Shown: positions 52,835 to 64,000 of the stretch, piece by piece
Numbering within the stretch: position 1 is the stretch's first letter
How the letters are laid out: each line of letters starts with the position of its first letter
NCBI GenBank assembly: GCA_947034885.2
Contig: OX344749.2
Coordinates: forward strand, 47,025,682-47,089,681
Direction: 5' to 3'
DNA: 64,000 nt
Origin: Thuidium tamariscinum
Lineage: Eukaryota > Streptophyta > Bryopsida > Hypnales > Thuidiaceae
The notes under the pieces: generated by a model
Databases searched by the model: none
What the model was told of the DNA's origin: nothing
The model's input: only the letters and a program-made list of their open reading frames with translations
Translations under genes and position numbers: made by a program

Positions 52835-55800
52835 TTACTCGTCTTCTTCCTCTGAAGAGCCAGATTCACCAAGGTCTAAGTCACGCACAGGGACCTCTTG
52901 AACCCACTGCACTACAGCTTCGTCTCGTCGAATAGTCCTCTCTGTTCCTAAACCAGCCTCGTTCTCCTCGGGAATGACCTGCGGTGCCCGCAAACCCTCG
53001 TGATCTGAATCGTTTCCAATGGCAAACATGCCTTCATCTTCCTCACCTCCAAGACTCCCATGCACTTGTTGTCCTCGAATCTCCTTTCGCAGAACCACCT
53101 TCCACCCTGGATCCTCGCGAGCGTCAACGAAAAAAACCTGCTCCACGTGCATGGGAAATGCGAATGACTCTGCCCCGAACGGAACCGGTCAACAGAAGTT
53201 TGCGAGTGTGAAGCCCCATTTGTCTTTTTTCACAGAAGCGTTGTGGCCTTCATAGTTAGCCTTCACCCAACTACATAACAAGACGACAACGCAGAGACCT
53301 CAATAGTTCAATTCCAGTATTTCTTGCAACTGACCAACATATTCAACATTTGCAATTACCAAATTGCGGTCCCTTACACCGGATCTCCAAGGTCTTCGAA
53401 ATGTGGCGGCCACACCAGAGTCAGACATCTTCAAATGGTGCTCTGTGCTCACAACACGTAAGTGGTTTCCGAAAGCCCACATTGACCGATACTTTGTGGC
53501 CAACTTTGATGGGGGCTTAGAGAAGCAGATGACATCTTCTTCAACCTCATTCGAATCATTAGCCACCCTGTCGGCAACATGTTCTTCCAACCACTCCGAA
53601 AATGGCTTCAGACGACTCAACTCCTGAGGATACGGTACTTGCCGATGCCCATGGCGACGAGGATTCAGCCTCCTAAACCTTGCACGATCTGTCGTCATTG
53701 CTGCTTCATATTCTTCATACTGCCTTCACTTACACAAACATCGATATCAATAACAACGAACGCAGTAAAGAGCAGTCAAACTCAGCCTTCATGCTTACCC
53801 TATGTTGTGAAGAAACAAGAGGACCACTCCTCTTCATAGACGTCCGCTCCTCTGATTTAAAAATGACATCAAATTCATTTCTTCTTTGCAATATGAAGAA
53901 AAACCCCACATGTAATCGTCTGTGAAAAATCCCTAGACCCAGGTACCAGACCCTAACCTGATGGATACAAATTCCAATTAATAAACAAGAAATAACTGAC
54001 AACGGGGCATTGACGGCAGACTATCTCCTCCTGTACACCACACTGCTTGCACTCTCTTGTAATACACCATTCTAGTCTGCATTTTTAAACACTTTCCTAC
54101 TTATTCCTTCTTCTCTTACGGACAAAACATGCACTGCCACTGCTGTAGATGGAATAACAGATACCGAACCATTCTCACCACTAACCTAACATTTTCATTT
54201 TCAGATTATGTACACAAAGAAGAAAAGACAAAAACACTACTTCAGTCACATTGGATTCGAAAGAATCTTACTCACGGTATGACTGCAGTTGACCTGCATT
54301 CTCAATAACGAAATTGTGCATCCAGAGCCTCAATTGTTTTGACAATTTCCTTGGTCTTCCTTTCCCTTCCATGATTTCATCAGTCATTGTGGGATCTTCC
54401 TTGCTATCCCACACACGCCTACTGGTTGGGTTGTACTGGCTCATGTATTCTGTCACAAATCCAAGAGCCTCTTCGACTTGATAGCCTTGAGTTATACTGC
54501 CCTCCGGCTTTGCTAAGTTCCTTACAAAACCTTTAAGTCCTTTAAAGTACCTCTCATACGGGTACATCCAACGGGTATGTACTGGACCACATACGAAAAG
54601 TTCCTCGACAAGGTGCAAAGTCAGATGCACCATGACATCGAAAAAAGAAGGTGCGAATTCCCTCTCCAGAATGGACATAGTCTCCGCCACATCCTCCATC
54701 AGTTTCTCTTTGCCCTCTGGGTTGATGACCTTCATGCACAGTCTTTGAAAAATTCAGCCTCATGATGGCCCCCATGACGCGATGATTACCGACGTTCCTC
54801 AAGCACACCGGCAAAATCTGCTGGAGTAAAATGTGGTAATCATGGGATTTAAGCCCACGCAACTTTCCATCGTGAATTTTTGTGGACAAAGTTGAGACAT
54901 ATCGTGATGGAAACTTTATACTTCGCAAAGTATCCATGAACTCCTTCTTATCTGCTATTGACAACACGTAAGGGGCGTCAGGAAGCCAAAATCTGTCGCC
55001 GTTTGGACCTCGCACTTGAAGCCAAAGCTGTGGCCGAATTCCCCTTTCTTGCAAGTCCACTCTGACAGCAGCATTGTCTTTTTCACCAACTAAAGTTTTC
55101 ACTAAATTGTCACATACGTTCTTTTCACAGTGCATGACGTCGAGTAGTTGTCTGATTGGAAGTTTCTGTACACATAAATTGCATTGCGGTTAGGAGTGCC
55201 ACCGCTACTTAAAACCTCTTCATAATTAACAACAAGAACAGAGACCAAGTTCAGCTTCGTAAGACAATACCTTCTATAAGAACCAACATCAGAATTTTGC
55301 CAGCAAACTTCACAAACCTCATTCCTAGGACAATACAGTTACTGACAATGTGACGACCCTGTCTCCAATTCTTGCCTTATGGTCGCTGCTTTATTGACCC
55401 AACCGACCAATACTACTTCCAAGTGTAGTATTACTTCGATCAAAGTCTTCACAGAGCAAAAACACGCTTGACATAATACGTAATGACTACCCTGCAAGAG
55501 TCAACGAAATACTCTAAACCCTCAGCTCCATGACTTCCACAAATCTTTTAAAAACTACAATTCAGGGTTCAGGGGCTGACTTATCTTAAACAATCGTTAA
55601 ACACCCAACAATCAGACTTACATTAAACTACTTTACATTACTGTGGTAATAATTACTTCTCGTCTCTTCCTTTCATAGACTCGGTTTAACTCATTTGGAA
55701 TAATGTTTTAATTAACTTGTCCTCTTCTTTAGTAGGACCTTCTACTTAATCAGAAACATTAGTGCACACCCTTGGAAACCTGGACTAACCTGTCAACAAA

Positions 55801-58165
55801 GTACAGTTTTCGAATTAGTGAAACTAGCAAACCTCATTTGACCAAAACATGCACATTTTCCTCAAAGCTCTGGTATAAGCAAATTGCTTGACAGTTGTAT
55901 TCATTTTTGTTTAAGCTGATTATAAAAACATCAAAACCTATGAGTGCTCCTCCCAACGTTAATCTTTACCTTTCCAGTCCACAGTATTCACATTCAATTT
56001 CGGGAGACAAGTGCAACAGACGTCACTGGAGGCAGTCAATAAGAAGTAAAAATTGACCAGGATTACATGGAGTTACTCACCGACCAATACGGAAGCAGGA
56101 ACAATACGCTCACTCTCTTGACGCTATGCAATTTAACTGGATCATTGTCGCCATCTACTCGACCTCCCTCAGAAAGATACAAGGTGCGTTCTTCTCCTAT
56201 GCGGAGAATATCTTCTCCAGACGGCCTTCTCGGAGGTGGACGTCCCTCTGTACTCCCATCAAAAGCTACACGGGCTCTTCGAAATCAATGATCGTTCGCC
56301 AACCATCTCCGACTTCCCAAATACACCATTTTCTTCAAAGCTCTAGAGTGACTCGCACAAGTCTCTGTTACGCAGACTGGGCAACCTTTGTAGCCCTTCG
56401 TTTGTTGGCCTGAAATCAACCCGTACGCTGGAAAGTCATTTATGCTCCACAACAGTATCATCCTCAGCAAGAAAACGCGGAGAGCACCTCTCACCGATGC
56501 ATCAACACTTGGGACACCTTCCCAAAGTCTCAGCAAATCACGGACTAATGGAGCTATGAAAACATCAAAACCTTCTCCGATTGGCGACTTCTCCCCTGGA
56601 ATCAGTACTGTAAGAGAAATGAAATTTTTTTTGGCCACAAGCCAAGGAGGAAGGTTATAAATTACTAGTAACACCGGCCACATAGAGTATCGAGTGCTCT
56701 GATTTCCATATGGATTCACTCCGTCAGCCACCATTCCAACATACAGATTGTTTTCTTCATCTTTGAAAGTCGAATCAATTTCTTCCACTGATGCCCATTG
56801 TTTGCTATCAATCACAGAGCGCATTTGACCATCACTTGATTGTTCTCCACATGCCACTTTAGAAGTTGTGCCACTTCTGGACAACGGAACAAACGCTGCA
56901 GACGTCGGATGATGGGGAAATACCACAATACCTTCAACGGAATAGTATCAGACCCTTGGATATATCTTGATATGCCGCATTGTGGACACTGCACTAAGTC
57001 CTGGTTCTCCGGACCTTCATACAGGATGTGTCCATCTGGACAGCAGTGAATAGCATCATGCTCCAAACCCATTTTTATGATCATTTTCTTCGTCTCATAC
57101 GTACTTCTGGGTAAGGTGTTGGACTGAGGCAACAAGTCTGTAGCTATAAAACATAACAACTCATCCATGAATGAATGAGGAACACCAAATAAGTTGGCCA
57201 TATTCATGAGAACAATGCTAGCCTGCAATCTATTGACTGAACAACCGTCGTACAACGGTTGAGTGCTTTCGGCAACCAATTCCTCCATATCTGCTATGTT
57301 CAATTGTGCTTCCTCAAGCGTGTCCTGAGGATCCCAGTCCGGAATTGGTACCTCGTCACGGTCACCCACAGACCACAGTTGCATGTAGGTTATCGGCATG
57401 GGCGAAGGCGTCCTACACCATATTGTCAACCTCTACCTCCGTTCGGCGAGGCCATACAAACTGGTCCCCTTCTTCGTTCCCCCTTCTCCAAGCATAATCC
57501 TCCTCGCCATTTTCAGGCTCGTCCGTAGGACCCCTAATATTGCGCCCATCTTCAGTTTGTCAAGGAAAGACATGCAAACTGTTAGACAGGGACCATGAAG
57601 TTATAATTATCATGAGAAAGAGTAATGACAAAATGGAACTCAAATCGTGTGAAGCACAGATCCAAACAGAAAGCGCCTGATATTCAAGCGCGCACATGTA
57701 CACATTCATAAAAAGAAAAAAGAAATTACATGGACATGTTGTACGATGGTTCGATGATTTCCTGAAGCTTCAGTACCTCATAATATTACTACTTCATCGA
57801 TTAAAGGGCTCTATACATATAGAACAACAACACTCTCAAAATAAAATACTTATGATGAAATGAAGTGCGCAAGACCAATGTGAGACGAATAAAACAACAC
57901 ATGAAAGTATTCCTTCAACATCCAATTTTATCAGAGTGAAGAGACTTGCCAGTACAGGGTACCGAAGAGAGGAGTCCCGTCCATATCGTCGGTGATGCAT
58001 TGCTACAAGGGCAGTGCTACGGATTCGGCCACCACGACATCGGCAACATGCACACGGATATTCCGCAAAACCTTGTCTGAAGGCAATAGATCTTTCAATA
58101 TGGTAAGCGGCTCCATAACCTCTGGGCCGCATTGCAATGCTTCCTGAAAACAAAGAAACCAACAA
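52835..58165 (-). pseudogene. TNP2-type transposase of CACTA-2, frameshifts and stops
   Basis: Homologous along its length to the gene in CACTA-1. The N-terminal Cys-rich exon (YPCACCRCRGGRIRSTALVA, near 58080) is followed by IPLKVLWYFPIIRRLQRLFR, MVADGVNPYGNQSTRYSMWP, GQQTKGYKGCPVC, MHCEKNVCDNLVKTLVGEKD, ILEREFAPSFFDVMVHLTLH, and a DUF4216-type end (LQEILELNY, MHVEQVFFVDAREDPGW) with an acidic C-terminus. Lesions: a frameshift near 56845 (KWHVEN against QSSDGQMRSV), TGA at 56285-56287 inside NDH*FRRARVAFDG, a frameshift near 54745 before CMKVINPEG, and TGA at 53300-53302 and 53189-53191. It cannot make an intact transposase. Confidence 0.88.
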
Positions 58166-58457
58166 ACCATGACAATGTTATCCCCACCGTTAGGTCTCAA
58201 GTAATAGGAACACATGCATCACGCAAAGAATAGAATTGTTTTATAATAAGAAGACGTGAAGCCATGGCCACCATCATGTTGTTTTGACTGAACAATCTGC
58301 AGGCAATTGAAGGTGCAGTTCGGGTTCGACAAGGCGAAGACCATCTATAAGTCAGTCATGCGCAAGTGCATGTTTTCATTCATAATTGAAGAAGTCGTCA
58401 GAGAAATACAGAGGGCAGTCATACTCCATACAGGATTGCATGTCTTTCCCTAATCCA

Positions 58458-58955
58458 TTAATGACTACTTCTTAACAATGAAGCTAGCGATAATTTCCTT
58501 TTCACTGGAGGAGAAGCAACTTCTGTAGTGCTAGAGAGTACAGAGGGAACCTCTTCTACTGCTTGTGTAATTCGTGCACTACCATATTTTTCAATAAAAG
58601 CAGCATAGTCGGCCATTTGCTGATCGACCCTAGCTCTGAAACTAACTTTCGGTGGATACCGGATTGAGTCGTTACTGCCGTGCGGCATCGGCAATTTCGG
58701 AGAACACGTGGAGAACGCTTCCAGTTCTGAGTCACTCTATTTTCCATGTGAGTTGACATTAGTAGAAGGTAGGGGTGCCTCCCTCATACAACTGTTTTCC
58801 TCTCCCACGTCTACAGAGAGCCCCACTGCACTAATGGAGTTGTTGGAAGATAGCACTTCATGCACGTTCTTCTCCTCATTTGAGTCAGGAGTGCCTACTC
58901 GACGTCTTCTTCTTGGAAACAATGGGGTTGCCCTTAGTCTTTTCTGGTTCGGCAT
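58458..58955 (-). CDS. Small basic ORF in CACTA-2 with one in-frame TAG
   Basis: Starts MPNQKRLRATPLFPRRRRRV (likely nuclear signal). It runs 72 codons to TAG (58737-58739), then stays open in the same frame through SDSELEAFSTCSPKLPMPHG and QQMADYAAFIEKYGSARITQ to a TGA-free end at LASLLRSSH*. Total 166 codons. No family recognised. It could be an exon of the transposase transcription unit, an accessory protein or a captured fragment. Confidence 0.4.
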
Positions 58956-61106
58956 TCTATGATTCTATGGTCCTTGATGTCACGACAAGGAAGGGATAGT
59001 CGTGATAGCACTATAGCAGAATTAGGATTTAAGCTTTCTTCATGTAGACTGCGTACCTGACGGACTAAAAATGACAGCGTTCTTTGAGTCACGTTCAGGA
59101 CTTCATGTGCTCAGTTGTTGACGACACTGAGTTATAACTGGAGTCGTTGGGCAGGAGAACTTCAGCTCCTGTGTCCAAGTCGCTTAAATGTTGATATCCT
59201 AGCAAAACCAAGCTGGAAGAGAAGTGTCAGAGTCCATTGAAACAGTAGATGCAGTGTGTTCATGAGCATTGACATTCTGAGAACTTCTCCAAGATGACAC
59301 CATTTCTTTTATTCACTTTTGTATTCGCTCTAGTGTATGCAAGAAGAGAGGCTCTTCCACTTCGTTTTGAAAAATGAACTCAACCAATCATGTTTACAAT
59401 TATACTAGCATGAAATTAAAATGGAAACCCATATTGTGAGTCACATTCTAGACTTAAAAGGCCCCAAACCGCACGATAGTAACATATCATTATGACGTAT
59501 ACTGAGTTGTCACAATTTTCGGAAGACCAATCTTACCACCCTGCTCAGTTTTCACAATTGAACTCAAAGAAACAAGAGAACGATTAAATTTCTGAATCTA
59601 AATAAAGCGTACTGGAGGTGGCATTTTCGTTTCCTTGAAGTGACAAATCCACCATCACATTAATCAAATTAACAATATGATCTTCGAAATAATTGTAACA
59701 TGTCTTTCTTTCAAATTATTTAATCTTCTCCATTGTAATGTTTGTGTTCCAATGTTAATAAATGCAAAAGGAACTTGCCATGAAACGGAATACCGAAACG
59801 AATTTTATTTTGGAAAAGACACAATGTATGACAACAATAGTCTGCTTGTAATAGGAAGAGCATGATCACGAAGAAGAACACTTACCTTAATCAGCTGAAC
59901 CGAACCAAGAATCGGCCAAATTGTCAGCAGCCTCACTTCATAGCTGGAAATGCCTCCGAGCTTTTCCAGAAGTTGTAAGTCTGGGAGTCATATCGAAGAC
60001 AAGATGTGCTGAGGTCGTTGTATTGAAACTTTATTATGAAAGCTACCAAGTGATGAGTATGTAACATTACCCAAACCTAGACAGTGACGTTTTGAGTGCT
60101 CTGACACGACTACGAAGTTCATATGTTCGCACCACATTAAGAAAGAAGTTCATTGCAACGACTCTCACGAGGAAGGAGAGTAACATTGGCACTTACCTGA
60201 AATTTGGCAGCATATAATAACGGCAGTGATCTACCTCTGCAACTAGTATTGAATCGTCTGTCAACATGAAGCACACGCAGAGAACCAGAGCGTAGGCATC
60301 AGAGAAATTTGGAAGTTTTCCTTTGTCCGTGCTCGCATGAACAATTGGAGGATGAAGGAAATGGGGGGCAGCTCAAACTTCGCTGGCATTGGAGCGCCTG
60401 AAATGGCTACGAGAGTGGCTGCCACTTTCGAAGAGCTCCTGAAGTTGGCGGACGTACTTTTGGAGAGACTCACGAGTTTTGGTGACACGTAAGTCATCCC
60501 AGTGTTTCCCCTCACACTCCGAGCTTGCTAAGTTTGGACTCTGCATAAATGCGGAAGCAGTCAAAAGTTTGAATTGCATTGAGTAGCGTATGGTAAAAAT
60601 CACTCTGCAGAAATGACACTTACTTCAGTGGTGTCTCCACGTACTAGTCTTCACTCGTTACAAAGTTTGTTTAGGGTTGCCGCAACTTGGTGCTTGACAG
60701 AGGTCCTCAGATTCCAATTTTAGCATTGGTCAGCAGGAAAAGTAGTGGGCACCTTAAGCCGCAACTTGCGAGAGTAATGAGCATACTAATAGCAGATGTC
60801 CCAAAAAAAATTAGGTCTCCGTGGTGTGACGAAAGCCATGGAAAACGGATCTCTGCAGCTAAAGGCACGGAAAACGATGAATTAGCGGTGCGCTACAGTG
60901 ACATGCACGTTCCGGGAATGAGAGTTCAACAAGTTGACTATAATCTCAAAATGATAGTACAAGGAGAACACTGTTTGTAACTCAGCCGCCACACTCTGTT
61001 CAAGCTACTTTTACGACTTATTAGGTTGCAGAAGGAAAGTAGAATTTCTGGGAGAACGAAGTAGATAGTCGGCTAAGGAAATGACTCTTACACATTTCTA
61101 TTGCAT
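58956..61106. other. Central region of CACTA-2, exons not resolved
   Basis: Divergent control region and probable 5' exons of the TNPA-like gene. ORFs at 60687-60980 (plus) and 60261-60603 (minus) are possible exons but show no motif. Confidence 0.35.
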
Positions 61107-64000
61107 TTTCCGTATGTGTCGCTGGTCATCAGGCTTCAGAAGAGCAACGCAGCAAACGGCAGTGGTGACTTCGGTTTGACGAGTTCAAATGTTGATATTC
61201 CTCTGAGTCTAAATGGATGGGGTACAGCTTCCAATTGGGGTTTAGTACGCTCTGGAGGTGGCGAGTGCGGAATCGCATGCAACAGTAAGGACCATCAGGA
61301 GCCGTTGCTTTTGCCGCCAGGGTCTGTGTCATCGCCTCTGATCTGCGATGTACCAGCAGTAGTTATCGAAGAGCACAACTCAGGTAACGCTACCGTGAAC
61401 CCAATTTCTCTGGCGGAGTCCATTACTTTCCTACAAAGTACAGCGCATCAAGCTCAGGAATTGGTGAGAAGAAGTGCTCTACCTATTTTGGCCGAACTAG
61501 AGTTTGGAGACTCAGAAGTGTTGAGAACAAACGCAGAGAGTAAAATTGCATCAGCACAGGTATGTACTTGAGCTATAAATCGATCTGCGTAGGTTATCAG
61601 GAATATTGAGTACCTCGTAGTGGTTGAACCTAATAGGGTTTAATCCTATTCAAATTTCTAGTCGTATACGTCGCATTATTTTCATAACCAATACATGAAG
61701 TAAGCGTACTTTCTGTCATTGACAAACTTCAGCAAGGCTGAATGAGTTACAATGTTATTGACAATATATCAAAATAAGCAAAATCGCTTGTACTATGTTT
61801 TTGGTATTCACAATTTCAGACGCACAGTGGATTAGAGAAGGAGGCATCCTGGAAGTCCCTATGAGAGTAGTCCGAGAGCGCTAAAAGCGCAAGAGGTCCA
61901 TTAGTCAGACTTCAGCAACTGCTGCAATCTAAAATGTGGGGAAAGAACAGACATTACCATTCAACATTGTTTTTCTTTAAAAAAATTATCAGTCTAGGAA
62001 TTCCTACATGTTTAACGGGACTTAAGTAATAGATGTCCCTGGACTTATAGAATTGTTCGTTTATAAAGAAATGCTTATCAAGCAAATCTAAAATGGGTTA
62101 ACGAGAGAAGACGATGTCCTTTTTTTATGTTTTGCTTATGTATGTAATACTGCTTCAGGAGAAGGCCATGGATGGACGTGGAAAAAGATAGGGCAAGGAA
62201 AAAGAAACCTTCGAGTCCTGGACCAAACCTAAGCGAACGGGGAGTGTCGGAACTCGAGGGAATCCATCTGCTGATAAAGATTCAGCTCGTCGTTCGTGTC
62301 CACCAGCAAAGAGGGATCTTCTTGCGAAGCCAAAGGGTATGAAAAGAAGTGGAGGACCAGTGGGCAGAATGGAGAGAATGTCGCCATGTGAAGTACCAAC
62401 AGAGGGAGGCATTGACAATCAAGACGCATCAAACCCAATGTACACTAGGTTAGAGCAGGAGAGAGAAGTTCCTCGATTGAGCGAGCAAGTGAGGTTGGAA
62501 AACCGGAGGAGGAAGTTGGCAATGACAGGAGATGGAAGAGAAGAGGATGGTGTTAGTGCAGATGAAGTTCAACCATCAATGCATGATTCAAAGAGCATGT
62601 CGAAGAGTATGATTTAAAACCTGCTTTCACAAACTATGTCTCGTATTATAGTTGCATATTGGGATTATTATTTTTGCAGTGCAGTAGCTTATCTAAAATG
62701 ACTTCTGCGTCATTTTTTCCTTTTTCTGGAAATAGGAACATAGAACAATGTGTTGCATGTCTTGATAGATCAATGAAATAGGTGACTTGATAGTATTTAT
62801 TGTGCATGACTATTGCGTAGGATGGAGGAGCAATAGCCATGCAAGCAACGTTCAACAGGTGGGAGAAGATGCGGTTATGCAGCACCCTCGGAAGGAGATG
62901 GAGCATACACCTTCTAAAAAAGGGGATGCCCAGTTCAAGTCACCGTATGCATCAGAGAACTCCAGATTTTATGAGGAAGATAATGGAATGTGTGGAAGCG
63001 ATGGATCACTTGAAGATTCCATCGAAATCCTTCGAGAAAGTCGATCAAAAGGGATGCAGATCAAAAGTAGAGGCCAGCGACATGGAAGTCCTGGTGGCAG
63101 TTCGGATTCGCGATCAGCAGGGGTGAGTGAGGTATGCTTGTGGTAGTTCTCGTCGATGAATTGTGTATTTGTATTCTGCAGTTGCAGTCATGCTCATGGA
63201 AATTGGATGTATGTAGAAACGAAGCATGTGCTTTGTATTATCTAAGAGTGTTGTAGTGCTTGTGACGTATATGGATTGCATCTTATCATTTGACAGTGGT
63301 ATGTAATGGTGCATGCGTAGAGGACAAGGAGAGGTAGATGCCAAGAGCAGGGACGGCAACGGCAAAAGCAGCAGGACCTCAGTTGTGACGGGCGACGTGG
63401 TAAAAGCCGAAGAAGCCCTCAGGAAGTTTCTACTGAAGTAGAGCATAGCAGTGCCGAGGAGACTAAGATACAGTACAGTAGACGGAGAGGGGACCAACGG
63501 CGTCTTATATCCCCTGAACGCACAGAACGGGAATATGAAGAAGTCGATGACAGTGAAGACAAGCAATCATCGTGGAGTAGTGCAGAGGAACACCGTAAGA
63601 GACGTGACAGCTTGGAGTTAAAGGGGAAGAAAGTGAAGCACGAGTCATCGGCCACTGAAACAGAGAAACGCAGGGACAGACGACGTCGCCAAATGGAGAC
63701 AGAAACTGAAAGGTACAAACGAGAACGGCAAGGCCTGAAGGGGCACTACATTTCAGTGGACCATCGAGGTATTCCATATGGATTTGGTGTTGGAGCTTGG
63801 CGGCAGGAACTGACAAAGCTCAGTAATTCATTGGATTCGTCAGTGACAAATATTCGTCACCAGCCCGACGAAGCCATGGCTAGTTTGAGACGAAGGCTGA
63901 AAGAGAACTTTGATTATGGAGCACCAGTGGACCATGCTTATATAAGACAATTAGCGGGAAAGTGTGTAACACAACGTCGTTCACGCCTAATTAGATCCCT
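61107..64000 (+). CDS. TNPA-like gene of CACTA-2, 3' end outside the window
   Basis: Readable exon candidates: about 61107-61560 (ends ESKIASAQ at a GTATGT donor), about 62158-62615 (LEQEREVPRLSEQVRLENRR, coiled-coil-like), about 62830-63123, and 63500-64000. The last is strongly charged (TETEKRRDRRRRQMETETER) and then enters the Ptta/En/Spm core: HYISVDHRGIPYGFGVGAWR, LDSSVTNIRHQPDEAMASLR, FDYGAPVDHAYIRQLAGK. This aligns in order with the core of the CACTA-1 protein (IHVDGTCKAKG, LDPSLDNINHHP). The role would be binding of subterminal repeats. Exon joins are approximate, and the gene is cut by the window end. Confidence 0.65.

Larger units (their letters stand above)
51974..64000. mobile_element. 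CACTA-2: second En/Spm-type element, right end beyond the window
   Basis: Starts CACTACCAGAAAGGGGGGCCCG, preceded by TTG (expected target duplication). It has the same plan as CACTA-1: a minus-strand TNP2-type gene (52835-58165) and a plus-strand TNPA-like gene (about 61107 onward, running off the window). The terminal sequence differs from CACTA-1 after CACTAC, so it is another family. The transposase is decayed. The right end and second TTG should lie some kilobases after 64000. Confidence 0.85.

Noticed and set aside
1..64000. tRNA, rRNA or other structured RNA genes
   Set aside because: No convincing cloverleaf or rRNA core was recognised by eye on either strand; a tRNAscan/Infernal run would decide.

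Overview
The window is nuclear DNA of a land plant. Evidence: spliced genes with GT-AG introns, a plant-type N-myristoyltransferase, an eight-cysteine lipid-transfer protein, AAACCCTAA telo-boxes, Helitron-like and CACTA (En/Spm) transposons. GC-rich coding islands lie in very AT-rich intergenic DNA, which would suit a bryophyte or another seedless plant, but I cannot prove the taxon.

Layout. 1-1.4 kb: part of a two-ACT-domain protein gene (minus strand), with a 110-bp direct repeat. 3.5-5.1 kb: two oppositely oriented non-autonomous Helitron-like elements built from an exact 157-bp tandem repeat. 8.2-9.6 kb: a complete N-myristoyltransferase gene. 10.3-15.4 kb: AT-rich, gene-free. 17.1-17.4 kb: lipid-transfer-protein exon. 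18.33-47.89 kb: a large composite mobile element, the main discovery candidate. 47.9-52 kb: AT-rich DNA with three MITEs. 51.97 kb to the end: a second CACTA element, decayed and cut off by the window edge.

The 18.33-47.89 kb element has 27-bp terminal inverted repeats (24/27 identical), each flanked by TTAA. It carries a DUF7869 gene, a 413-codon ORF, a gene that joins a ParB-like domain to a degenerate DNA-methyltransferase-like domain, and FCP1-like HAD domains without the catalytic aspartates. It also holds 27 copies of a 19-bp palindrome (consensus T[A/G]TCGGCTG-C-CAGCCGA[T/C]A), none of which I found outside it. Nearly every intron of its genes has a copy, and in three short introns (108-114 bp) the copy starts 52-55 nt after the 5' splice site.

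A 16,435-bp CACTA element (25622-42056, target duplication TTT) has jumped into an exon of the ParB-like gene. Removing it and one TTT restores the reading frame exactly. Its own transposase gene has consistent splice phases and no frameshift, yet carries three TAG stops, each where a tryptophan codon is expected. The host element shows the same pattern of in-frame TAG/TGA and no TAA, which points to G-to-A (cytosine deamination) decay, unmodelled introns or stop readthrough.

The element looks like an undescribed TTAA/TIR mobile element with a parS-like or intron-hairpin palindrome system. Sequence reading alone cannot separate those two roles.
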